64,000 nt of DNA from Marinobacter psychrophilus. Lineage in GTDB: Bacteria; Pseudomonadota; Gammaproteobacteria; Pseudomonadales; Oleiphilaceae. The stretch covers positions 1,116,001 through 1,180,000 of the forward strand of contig NZ_CP011494.1 of NCBI RefSeq assembly GCF_001043175.1, written 5' to 3'. A program made the translations under genes and the position numbers. A model generated the notes under the pieces. That model was not told where the DNA came from and did not search any database. It saw only the letters and a list, made by a program, of their open reading frames with translations. Of this stretch, positions 1-8,764 are shown piece by piece (position 1 is the stretch's first letter; every line of letters starts with the position of its first letter).

Positions 1-1
1 C

Positions 2-3000
2 AATGTCAGCCTTACCGCAGGCTCGATCAACATGGCCTCTGGCAGCACGCCCAGCTTTACGGCTAAGGGTAATGCCAACATTACCATCGACAACCTTTCC
101 GACCGCCACCTGATGCTGGCGAATCTGGAGATAGCCAACCAGACAGGTGGCAATGTGTTCATCAACGGCGGCGCCAATCTTGGCAGTGTCTTTATCGATG
201 AGCAGGCAGGCAACCAGTCCGGCGTTTACGTCAATCACGCACCCACTGGGGCGAACTTCAAGAGCGCCGACGTCATCGTCAATGGCGACATCACCAACCT
301 GCTGTCGAGCGTGAATATCGCGGTAGCCGAAGGGGACCTGATTCAGCAATCGCTGATTCAGGCGAATGCGGTCAACCTCAATGTAGAGAACGGCAGCCTG
401 CTGCTGAATAGCCCGAACATTGAGCAAGCCTATGGACGAGACCCCGGTGCGCTGGTCAATTACACTCGTCAGTGGAAGCCTACAGACGCCACGGACTTCG
501 TGCAGTTTTATCTGAACGACAAGTATTCAACGGCGATAAGCGCCACGGGCGCTTCTGCATTCAACGACTGGTTTACCGGTCGCGCCCTGAGCATCGGTGG
601 TGTTCAGAATCCCTACTACCAGTCGTCGTCCTACGGTTACGACGAGATGAACATCTATTTCAACTGGGGCTTCAGCGATGCTGCGGAATATAACGGGGCG
701 AATCCTGTGGTGTTCCTCATGGCCACGAACGACAGCTCGCGCGGTGGGCAATACTGGAAGTTCCAGCCGGTGCTTGATTACCAGAATAGGCTAACGAAAA
801 CCGCAAGCTACGCTCAGGTGAAAAGTCAGCTCGGTTCGACCGGCACCTCGATCATCTCCAACAAGGTCATCATCAATGCCAAGCGGCTGGACATCAACGG
901 CGCTATCGTGGTGGGTACGGACAACAGTTGGTCGGTCAACGTGGGCGCTGGCTTCGACGCTAAGATTCAGCAGTTTGTCAAAGATACAGGTCTGTCGGCA
1001 GGCGACACCATTAGCCTGACGCCCGGAGAAACCAAAACCCTGCGGGTGATCAATCCAGCTTATCAGCCCTATCCCTGGCTGGTGAACTTCAACCCGTATT
1101 TCTATGTGAACAAGACCTATACGTTCGATATTGCCAAAACCGCAGGTACTTCGGATATCAAACTCAAGTACGACGTTGGCTCAGGGACGCTGGGAATTGA
1201 CGATGTGCCGGTCAGCGGTGGCGGTTATGTAGCCATTCGTGCGGCTATTTCCTCGACCGGGGCGGACGGCAAGATCATCGTCAAGGATGGACTGGGCCAG
1301 ATCGCCATCAACAACGACTCCAATACTCAGCTGAATATTGGCAGGCTGAGCGCTGGGGATGATGCCACGGGTGTGATCCGCATTACCGATCTGAACAAGT
1401 CGAGCACGGTGTCGCAATGGTATATCCACAACCCGGGCAATCAGATCAGTCAGTATCAGACCGATGCCTGGGCGGTATCACATCTCGATCCGAAGTCGTC
1501 GATATTCAAGGGCAATTATGGCGGGACTGGCACCACCTCGAGCATGACCTACAACCCGCTGGCCGGGCAGCTGTTCTACATCCGCGAAGGTGCCACCGTC
1601 GGTCGATCCTATACCCGTCCGGCAGATGGCTATCTGTCGAAGTATCCGACCACGGTCGGCGACTGGGTTTACTCCACGGACTGGAATACCGAGACCAGCT
1701 ACTTTACCAGCTGTGCCCTCAAGCCCGAGGCCTGCTCCGGCGGCGTCGCTGCGCAATATCTGAAGCAGACCTATGACTATGGCAGCCAGTCCGTCACCGG
1801 TTTCGGCTGGAATATCAGCTACAGCACCTATTATGGTACCGGGCTGACCAATGCTGACCCCACTGTACGCATCCCAACCCGAATGGATATGGATGCCCAT
1901 ACCTACGTCAAGGCGGATCACTCGATCCTCTTTCAATTCAACGGTGTGGCAGAGGGTAATATCAGCGTCGACTCCCGTGCTCCGATCCAACTGACCGGCA
2001 ATATCTACAATCCAAGCGGTACCAGCAGCATCGTTACCGATGCCGGTTTCACCGCATCCAGTGCCTCATCGATCACCTCTGGTATCACCCGTATTCAGGC
2101 CAATAGCGATATCGGCAGCAGCGCAAATTCGTTGGCGATCACCACCAACGAGCTTTCCTTGCAGTCGGATAATGGCTCAGTGAATTTCAACGCTACGGCC
2201 ATGGGCTCGGCTTTGGTCATCGATAAGCTCTCGGCCAGATACGGCATCGTAGGCACCGCAGACAGAAGCATTGTCGCCAAGAATAGCAACACGCTGATTT
2301 CGGCCAACACCATCGATCTCACCAGTCTGTCGGGCAGTATCGGTAGTCTGGGTGCCTTGGGTGACCCGGCAACCTACAACTTCGTCAATATCGCCTCTAC
2401 TGGAGCGGTCTCTCTGCACGCAGCTAACGATATTGTGGTTTCCCAGGCTACGGGTGATCTGCAGGTTGAGCGCATCGAGGCCAATGACAATGTTGTTCTT
2501 CGATTGGGTAATGGCAGCCTGACCAATGCGCTTGGTCAGCAACAGAAGTCGGAGCAAGAATTGGCCTATGAGGCCTCGGTATGGGATTCCCTGAACCTGC
2601 TCAATGGCACTGCCGGCGAACGTGCCGTGACGGCCTATGAAAATCAATTCAACAGCAAGTACCACACGTACTGGATGCTCAAGCAGCGTCTGAGTGATGC
2701 CAGCAATAGCGGTTTTGCGATTGATGCGGTTTACCTGGATGCGATGAAAATCCGTTACAACACATCGGATTTTGCCGAGGTGACAGCGCGGGTGAAAGCT
2801 GAGTACCAGGCACTGGACGCCTGGTTCGTTGATCAGGTTGCCACGCCGGATACTTACACCAATGTGGCCGATGCAGTTGGTCAGGAGCAAAAAGGCACCT
2901 TGGTTGGCTACGACTATGGCGTTCTGTTGACCAGCGCCTACGATGACAGCTTCCGGCTGGAGATCGATGCGGCCAGCAGCTGGTATGCCAAGATGGTCGA

Positions 3001-5521
3001 AGGCTCGACCTGGAAGCAGAGCCAGCTTGATATCAGTATTTCCGCTGCGGCCTTGAGTGCCGATGCGGCGGGGCAGTTGACCGATCGTGAGGCCAACATC
3101 GTTTCCTCGAATATTCATCTGCTGGCCAACAGCGGGAGCGTTGGCAGGAACCTGGCAGATGTGGTTTTCAGTGTGCCGCGTGACAATACGGCAACCATTA
3201 CCAATCAACAAAAGTCTGCGCTGCTGTCGGCTGGACCGGGTGATATTTCCACTGTCGTTACCGACAGCGAGGTCACTCTGAGGGTCAAACAGGTTGATCC
3301 GATCAAGGTTGATACCTCTGGCGCGCTCAATGTGGCCGCCCGTGATTCCATCTTTATCGAGTCGGCCTCCTCATTGACGGTCGGTGAAATAGCCTCTGCC
3401 AATGATGATGTCCGTCTGATCGTTGATGGCGCAATAGCGGCGCAAGCCGGGGTCAACAATATCAAGGCGCATGATCTGTACCTGGCCAATACCCAGGGTG
3501 ATATAGGTTCGGCTACCCAGGCCATGGGTGTGCAGCTTTCGGGGGCCTTGCGTCAGGCCGGTGCGGCCAATGATCTGTACCTCAGCCACAGTGGCGCCGA
3601 CTTGCGGGTTGGCTCCGTGGCGGCCGGCGGCATTCTGTCATTGTTCAATGATCAGAACATACTCGGCTACGACGCCAACCACTTCTTGCAGGGTTCAGAC
3701 ATCGCACTGGACGCGGGCTTGAGTGATCTCGGAAGTTCGGCCAACGGGTTGAATCTGACGCTGAACGGGTCTGGCGAGCTTACCGTAAACGCCGCCAATG
3801 CCTGGCTGGATGTGCGCAATACCACAGACTTCAGTCTGGGGGATGTGACCATAGCTCAGCGCTTCGATCTGACGTCCGTGGGCGACGTGGATCTGAGGGG
3901 CGATCTGAGTGCTACCAGTCTAAGCCTTGATCTGGCGGGTGCGCTTGGTGCCAACGGAGCACCGCAGGTCACGGTGTCAGACGATCTGGCGATTTCAGCC
4001 TCTGCCATTCAATTGGCGGCAGCGGCCATCCGTGCGGGCAGCGCAACGCTGGACGCGACGGCCGGTGCGCTCAGCGTCGGCGATCTGTCGACAACTACCG
4101 GTAATCTGGCCTTGCTGGCCACGGGTGCACTGACCACTTCAGGCGCCGTGGATGCCGAGGGTGAACTGACTGCCGATGCCCAGAGCATCAGCATGGACAT
4201 CGGCTCGACTTGGCAGGGGCGTGGCAATGCCACGCTGACGGCAGTCGACGACCTGACCCTGCAGGCATTGAGCTTCGATGGTGACCTGGATATTGACTCG
4301 ACTCAGGGCAGCATCAGCCTTGATGGCCCGGTCAATGCGGGCGCATCGGCGGCAATCAATGCGAAAACTCTGGCAATGGGCTCTGGCTCACGTCTTGACG
4401 CGGCGGGTCAGGTGAGTATTAACACTGCGGGTGACATGCAGTTAGCGGCACTGGAAACGTCGTGGAATGGCGATGATGCGGTCCGCCTGAACAGCGGCGG
4501 CACCATTACCGGGCGTAAGGACACGCCGGTGCACCTGCGTGCCACCGGACCCCGGGCCAAGGGCAGTATCAGCGCCGTCACCGGCATGGGTGACCCGCTG
4601 GTGGTGGATATGCCCTGGTTGTCGGCGGAAACCCAGAATGGCGATATCAATATTGTCGCAGAGCGAGGCCTTTATTCGCCATTTTTGCGGGCGCCCAATG
4701 GCAATGTGATATTGAGAGTGGCTGGCAGCCTGAGCTTTGGCGAACTGATTGGAAATCCTTATTTGTGGATAGACGGCGCTATCGACGGCGACTCGATCAT
4801 CATGAAGCAAGGCAAGCTGGCCTCCAGCCAGGGCTTGAGGATTGGTCAGATTGAGTTAAATGGTGGTGGACCTCTGGCACTGGAAGCGCCCACGATTGAT
4901 GTCGGCGTAGACAGTAAAGGGGCGGTCAGCACCTATATGTCGCTGCAAGGATTCGAGGGCGTTAGCGCAGATGAAATTAATGTGCAGGTGGTTAATACCC
5001 GTAAACTTTATATTGACAGGTTCAAATCGAAAGAAGGCTCGTTAAGCGTGGATGGTGATTTGAATCTGGACAAAGCCGTGGTGCTGGACAGTCTGGAAAT
5101 GCAAACCGCTGACCTGACTCTGAGCCTGAACAATGATGACTTGCGTCCACGGGATGTGAGTGGGCAGCTGGTCGCTCCGGGCACAGAGTTCTGGCTTGAC
5201 ACCCGGGGCTTTGAGCTGCGTACCAATGCCCGCGTAAGCCGCTATAGTGACCCACTGGTGATGTTTTTCTACCGGCTGGAAGTGCCGCAGGCGCTGGAAG
5301 AGCTTTCAGCGCAGCGACTCAGCGCGGAGTACATCATGCAAACCCGGATGCGCGAGCCCCCGCTGTTAGAAACGAGCTTCAGTATTCCGGAGAGCTCGAG
5401 CTACTCGGAGCGCACAGTGAACTTTGGTTCACAGACCGTAAACACCGCAGAGCAAAACTTGAACGGGGAGGCTGACGTACCGCCGGCAGACGAGATTTTA
5501 CTGGAAATTTCTTCCAGGTAG
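2..5521 (+). CDS. Giant filamentous adhesin (TpsA, LktA-type), copy 1, 3' part only
   Basis: This is the C-terminal roughly 1,839 residues of a two-partner-secretion exoprotein; the reading frame is already open at base 2, so the start lies upstream of the window. The protein is rich in G/A/S/N/D/T with short beta-strand repeats typical of a beta-helix shaft, and it ends in a conserved C-terminal module. It aligns along its whole length with the end of the complete adhesin at 8765-24529: diverged with in-frame indels up to about base 3322, then identical to the stop. Two cysteines (codons 1712-1714 and 1733-1735) are conserved in the other copy. A tpsB gene follows 42 bases later, the usual operon order. 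Family knowledge: such proteins are exported unfolded through TpsB and act in adhesion or aggregation. The ligand cannot be read from the sequence. Confidence 0.85.
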   Translation, partial: NVSLTAGSINMASGSTPSFTAKGNANITIDNLSDRHLMLANLEIANQTGGNVFINGGANLGSVFIDEQAGNQSGVYVNHAPTGANFKSADVIVNGDITNLLSSVNIAVAEGDLIQQSLIQANAVNLNVENGSLLLNSPNIEQAYGRDPGALVNYTRQWKPTDATDFVQFYLNDKYSTAISATGASAFNDWFTGRALSIGGVQNPYYQSSSYGYDEMNIYFNWGFSDAAEYNGANPVVFLMATNDSSRGGQYWKFQPVLDYQNRLTKTASYAQVKSQLGSTGTSIISNKVIINAKRLDINGAIVVGTDNSWSVNVGAGFDAKIQQFVKDTGLSAGDTISLTPGETKTLRVINPAYQPYPWLVNFNPYFYVNKTYTFDIAKTAGTSDIKLKYDVGSGTLGIDDVPVSGGGYVAIRAAISSTGADGKIIVKDGLGQIAINNDSNTQLNIGRLSAGDDATGVIRITDLNKSSTVSQWYIHNPGNQISQYQTDAWAVSHLDPKSSIFKGNYGGTGTTSSMTYNPLAGQLFYIREGATVGRSYTRPADGYLSKYPTTVGDWVYSTDWNTETSYFTSCALKPEACSGGVAAQYLKQTYDYGSQSVTGFGWNISYSTYYGTGLTNADPTVRIPTRMDMDAHTYVKADHSILFQFNGVAEGNISVDSRAPIQLTGNIYNPSGTSSIVTDAGFTASSASSITSGITRIQANSDIGSSANSLAITTNELSLQSDNGSVNFNATAMGSALVIDKLSARYGIVGTADRSIVAKNSNTLISANTIDLTSLSGSIGSLGALGDPATYNFVNIASTGAVSLHAANDIVVSQATGDLQVERIEANDNVVLRLGNGSLTNALGQQQKSEQELAYEASVWDSLNLLNGTAGERAVTAYENQFNSKYHTYWMLKQRLSDASNSGFAIDAVYLDAMKIRYNTSDFAEVTARVKAEYQALDAWFVDQVATPDTYTNVADAVGQEQKGTLVGYDYGVLLTSAYDDSFRLEIDAASSWYAKMVEGSTWKQSQLDISISAAALSADAAGQLTDREANIVSSNIHLLANSGSVGRNLADVVFSVPRDNTATITNQQKSALLSAGPGDISTVVTDSEVTLRVKQVDPIKVDTSGALNVAARDSIFIESASSLTVGEIASANDDVRLIVDGAIAAQAGVNNIKAHDLYLANTQGDIGSATQAMGVQLSGALRQAGAANDLYLSHSGADLRVGSVAAGGILSLFNDQNILGYDANHFLQGSDIALDAGLSDLGSSANGLNLTLNGSGELTVNAANAWLDVRNTTDFSLGDVTIAQRFDLTSVGDVDLRGDLSATSLSLDLAGALGANGAPQVTVSDDLAISASAIQLAAAAIRAGSATLDATAGALSVGDLSTTTGNLALLATGALTTSGAVDAEGELTADAQSISMDIGSTWQGRGNATLTAVDDLTLQALSFDGDLDIDSTQGSISLDGPVNAGASAAINAKTLAMGSGSRLDAAGQVSINTAGDMQLAALETSWNGDDAVRLNSGGTITGRKDTPVHLRATGPRAKGSISAVTGMGDPLVVDMPWLSAETQNGDINIVAERGLYSPFLRAPNGNVILRVAGSLSFGELIGNPYLWIDGAIDGDSIIMKQGKLASSQGLRIGQIELNGGGPLALEAPTIDVGVDSKGAVSTYMSLQGFEGVSADEINVQVVNTRKLYIDRFKSKEGSLSVDGDLNLDKAVVLDSLEMQTADLTLSLNNDDLRPRDVSGQLVAPGTEFWLDTRGFELRTNARVSRYSDPLVMFFYRLEVPQALEELSAQRLSAEYIMQTRMREPPLLETSFSIPESSSYSERTVNFGSQTVNTAEQNLNGEADVPPADEILLEISSR

Positions 5522-7242
5522 CCAATCGATCATGGACCCTCGTCTATCAATCAGGAATATTGAATGAATTATTGGCGTCTCGCTCCGCAGATTATCATCT
5601 TCAGCATGCTCGCCCCGATTGCGTATGCGGTAACTCTTCCACCGGCTGCCGACCCCGCCAGTCGTGAAAGGGAACTGCTGCAACGTGAACAGGACCTGCA
5701 ACAACGTCGGGAGATTCAGGAGCGTGAACAGCCGTTGGTTGCTCCTGATGTAATAGAAACAACCGATGAGGGGCCCTCTTTTGAACTCAAAAGTGTGCGT
5801 TTTACCAAATCAGAGCTGTTTACTCCGGAGGAGCTGAAAACAATCGTGTTGCCTTACCTTGGCAAGGAATCGCGGTTATCCGACCTGAATCGGATGGTGG
5901 CACAGATCAACGCGGCCTATCAGGCAAAAGGCATCTATACGGCCACTGCGTTACTCCCCAAGCAGGCAATTGAAGGCGGTGTTGTGATCATCCGTCTGGT
6001 GAAGGAAAATTGGGCGAGATGCTTATTGAAGGCAACAGCTATCTGCCAGGCCCTTATGTGCGCGAATGGGCGCCCTTGCCTGAAGATACAATACTGCTCG
6101 ATATGAAAGCGCTGGAAAGCGATATTCTCAAGTTCAATCGGGTCAACGACGCCCGGCTGCAGGCCGAGCTGCGAGCAGGCAAGGATTTTGGTCTCACCGA
6201 TATCGTTGTGGTGGTGGATGAGCCGCTGCAGGATAACGTTGAGCTGTTTGTCGATAACTATGGCTACGCGAGCTCCGGTGAAGTTGAACTAGGCGCAATC
6301 TATCGCCGCCAGGACATATTTACCGGGAGTGACAGGGGCTTGCTCTATGCCCTGGTGTCGGATGGTAACCAGGCGTTCTCGTCCATCTATAGCGCACCGG
6401 TCAAAGCCAGTGGCTGGCGGCTTGGTGGAAGCCTCGCGGTGAACCAGTCAGAGGTGACTGAGGGGGATTTTAAGGACCTGTCGGTTGAGGGGGATTCGGT
6501 CAGCCTGACGCTGGATGCATCCTGGCTTGCTATTTCGACCAGTAATTTCTGGCTCAACGCGCTGGGCTCTGCGATGCACTCGGTTTCGAAAACGTCGGTG
6601 CTTGGCCAAGATATCAGTGACTATGACATTAACAAACTCAATACCGGCGCGCAGTTCACCTGGTTTGGCCCGAACTGGCAATTATCAGGCCGACAACTGG
6701 TTGGCTGGGTGAGCACCCACAACAAGTCAGCCAGCGGAACCGATCAGAGCTTTGCCGTGCTGACCGGAGACGCCAGCGGCTATTACCGGCCAGGTCAGTC
6801 CAACTGGTACGGTCTGGTGCAGATGGATTATCAGTACACCAATGAGAAAGCGATTCCCGGTGCTGTGGCCTACTCCATCGGCGGGCCGACATCGATTCGC
6901 GGGTATGTGCCAGGCCTGATCAGCGGCGACTATGGCATTCAGACCAGTCTTGAAGCCCATTACAGTGGGCTGAGCGTGCTGGGCGGAGCCCTTGACCCCT
7001 TTGTGTTCTATGACATAGGCACCGTGCTTTCCAGAAATCCCACGCAGACTCCCGAGGCTGCGGGCGTGGGCCTTGGTTGGAGCGGTGTTAAGGGCGTCTC
7101 GGTGAATATGACCTATGCAAATGCCCTGGCCGACATTGTGCCGGAACAGGATGACTGGGTGTTTTACACGCGTGTGAGCTGGGAGTGGGGGCGTTAGCCG
7201 GACACAACAGCTTGCACCATCGGCGTCACCTTTTCTTGCTGG
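3323..7242 (+). repeat. 3.92-kb direct repeat, copy A
   Basis: Matches 22331-26250 base for base as far as I could compare, with a constant offset of 19008 and no indel. It covers the last third of the adhesin gene, the intergenic gap, the whole tpsB gene and about 45 bases beyond its stop. Identity starts abruptly: the bases just upstream differ at many positions. After 7242 there are two mismatches, about 30 more identical bases (to about 7276), then no similarity. Confidence 0.93.
5564..7197 (+). pseudogene. TpsB outer-membrane transporter (ShlB/FhaC family), copy 1, frameshifted
   Basis: Partner transporter that would secrete the preceding adhesin across the outer membrane. The first frame (5564-6106) gives a signal peptide ending in AYA, a charged Q/R/E-rich linker and the start of the POTRA domain. 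The second frame (from about 6007 to 7197) gives the rest of POTRA and a 16-strand-type barrel with the conserved L6 motif SIRGY. The break is at 6005-6012: reading gaa then stepping back one base to aaa ttg ggc gag restores VKEKLGEM, so a single base is missing relative to an intact gene. The joined product would be about 544 residues, normal for the family. The other copy has the identical break. It may be a true pseudogene, a sequence error shared through the repeat, or a recoded gene; the heptamer is not a classical slippery site. The barrel ends in Trp-Gly-Arg rather than an aromatic residue. Confidence 0.85.
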
Positions 7243-7328
7243 CGCTCCTCAAGCATTTCGAATCGCCGGAATTCTGTAGCGGCAGCCAAACGTTGAAATC
7301 AGCGATACGCTAGAAAGGAGCTGGGAGT

Positions 7329-7673
7329 TTGTCAGGTCAGGCGCTGTTTTACGCAACGCGCCAGCACCCTTTGGCCCGGTATACCGAGGTGTTAACTGCA
7401 GAAGTATTGCGGGCCTACTCAGCCATCGTGGTGAAAGGTACGTCATTACACATCTCACCCCAGGACACCTAGTCGCTGTTGGGCCAGAAGGTCATTTACG
7501 CTCCGAAATTGGCTACGGCGATCAATATGTTTGAGGCCGGCGTGGGGATCGGTTATGTGCCCCATCACCGTATTCGCCAAGGGCTGGATGACGGTCGGGT
7601 ATTGAAAAAGGCCATCGTTGAACACAAACAGCCCACACAACTTTTTTATGCCTGGCATGCCAATCAAAAAGAT
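7329..7673 (+). pseudogene. LysR-family regulator, C-terminal relic
   Basis: Reading from 7329 gives a stretch resembling the LysR substrate-binding domain, including VLTAEVLRAYSAIV and then, after an amber codon at 7470-7472, MFEAGVGIGYVPHHRI followed by QPTQLFYAWHAN. The G-x-G-I-x-x-x-P pattern and closing beta-strand are typical of the last 120 residues of LysR proteins. The DNA-binding domain is absent and similarity fades after about 7673, so this is a dead fragment. It sits immediately after the tpsB repeat ends, and probably marks what the adhesin locus was inserted into or what was deleted beside it. Confidence 0.65.
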
Positions 7674-7923
7674 TGCTGCAGGATTAGCCGTGATATTTCC
7701 TTCCGGTTTTTTGGTCTGGCGGGGAAAAAACGGCTACAACCGTCATCAAATCTGACGTTGGTCACTTTTCTCCGCTCTTTGAATTCTTATTGTGTGGTGG
7801 TTAATTCAGCCCTGAGCTCTGGGGAATTCTGAACGCTTGCTATCGATTTGTATCTTTTTGTAACACGACGCGATATAAACTATATGCATAAATTAACAAT
7901 AAGTTAATCAATTGGGGTCCAGA

Positions 7924-8661
7924 ATGCCTGAACTTTTGTTCTATCAACGGCCTACGGTTCTAAACAAAGATGCCCACAAGAGCATCCGCTTTTCGCCGGT
8001 GAAAGACTTCGGGTTCACCCGCGATGTGAATTCGGTACCTCTTCTGGCCATCGAGTTCTTTGAGGCCAGTCGCGATCTTCCTGTGCTGTTCAGCCAGGAT
8101 AAGGACGGGTCGTACTTTCCCATTGCCTTGCTCTCCTTGAAGAATCAGGGCCACGACCAAGTCGACGACAGTGGTCGATGGCAGGGCAACTACACGCCGG
8201 CCTTTATTCGCCGTTATCCGTTTGTGTTGAGCAACGACAAAAATGTCTGTTTTGATGCGGACTATGTTGGCCTGGCGGAAGCAGATTTGGAGGCGGCCGC
8301 TGAAGGTCAAGGCGAAGGCGATCTTTTGTTTGCGGATGACGGTGCCTATACCGACACCTTGAACAAGATCATCGAGTTTGTAACCAACTTTGATGCAGAG
8401 CACCTGCGTACCCGTGAGTTCTGTGAGGCGGCATCCGAAGCAGATGTATTCAAACCTTTCGTCTTGCAGGTGGTAACGGCCGACCAGAAACCGTTGCGCC
8501 TGGACGGTTTGTTCGTAATAGACGAGAACAAACTCATGACGCTGGAAGACGACGTTGTTACACAGTGGTTCCGTAAAGGGTATCTCGCCTGGGCGTATGC
8601 CCACCTACACTCCCTCGGCGCTATTGCGCGCTTGAGCGACAAGCTCAATACCCGCTCCTGA
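7924..8661 (+). CDS. SapC family protein
   Basis: A 245-residue protein starting at ATG 7924, preceded by a GGGG ribosome-binding stretch six bases upstream. It shows the SapC pattern: an N-terminal SIRFSPVKDFGF strand region, then LLAIEFFEASRDLPVLF, PIALLSLK, GRWQGNYTPAFIRRYPFVL and a C-terminal segment with LRLDGLFVIDENKL. SapC was named from S-layer secretion loci (Caulobacter, Campylobacter) but its biochemical role is not established. No signal peptide is visible, so it should be cytoplasmic. It lies 104 bases before the start of the giant adhesin on the same strand, suggesting co-transcription and a role in producing or secreting the adhesin. That link is inference. Confidence 0.85.
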   Translation: MPELLFYQRPTVLNKDAHKSIRFSPVKDFGFTRDVNSVPLLAIEFFEASRDLPVLFSQDKDGSYFPIALLSLKNQGHDQVDDSGRWQGNYTPAFIRRYPFVLSNDKNVCFDADYVGLAEADLEAAAEGQGEGDLLFADDGAYTDTLNKIIEFVTNFDAEHLRTREFCEAASEADVFKPFVLQVVTADQKPLRLDGLFVIDENKLMTLEDDVVTQWFRKGYLAWAYAHLHSLGAIARLSDKLNTRS

Positions 8662-8764
8662 TCATCTGGTAACTGTTTTGTGGTAATTGGATGACGATCA
8701 GCTTTACCCGCCTCGGCTCTGCCGAATGACGCTGTACCATGACCATCACAGGTTGGGCCACAAA

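Noticed and set aside
3896..3904. RGD tripeptide in both adhesins (also 22904-22912)
   Set aside because: A single RGD in a 5,000-residue beta-helix is expected by chance and nothing around it resembles a known integrin loop.
6005..6013. Programmed -1 frameshift in tpsB
   Set aside because: Considered, but the site lacks an X XXY YYZ heptamer and I see no clear downstream stem-loop or pseudoknot; kept only as a low-ranked explanation.
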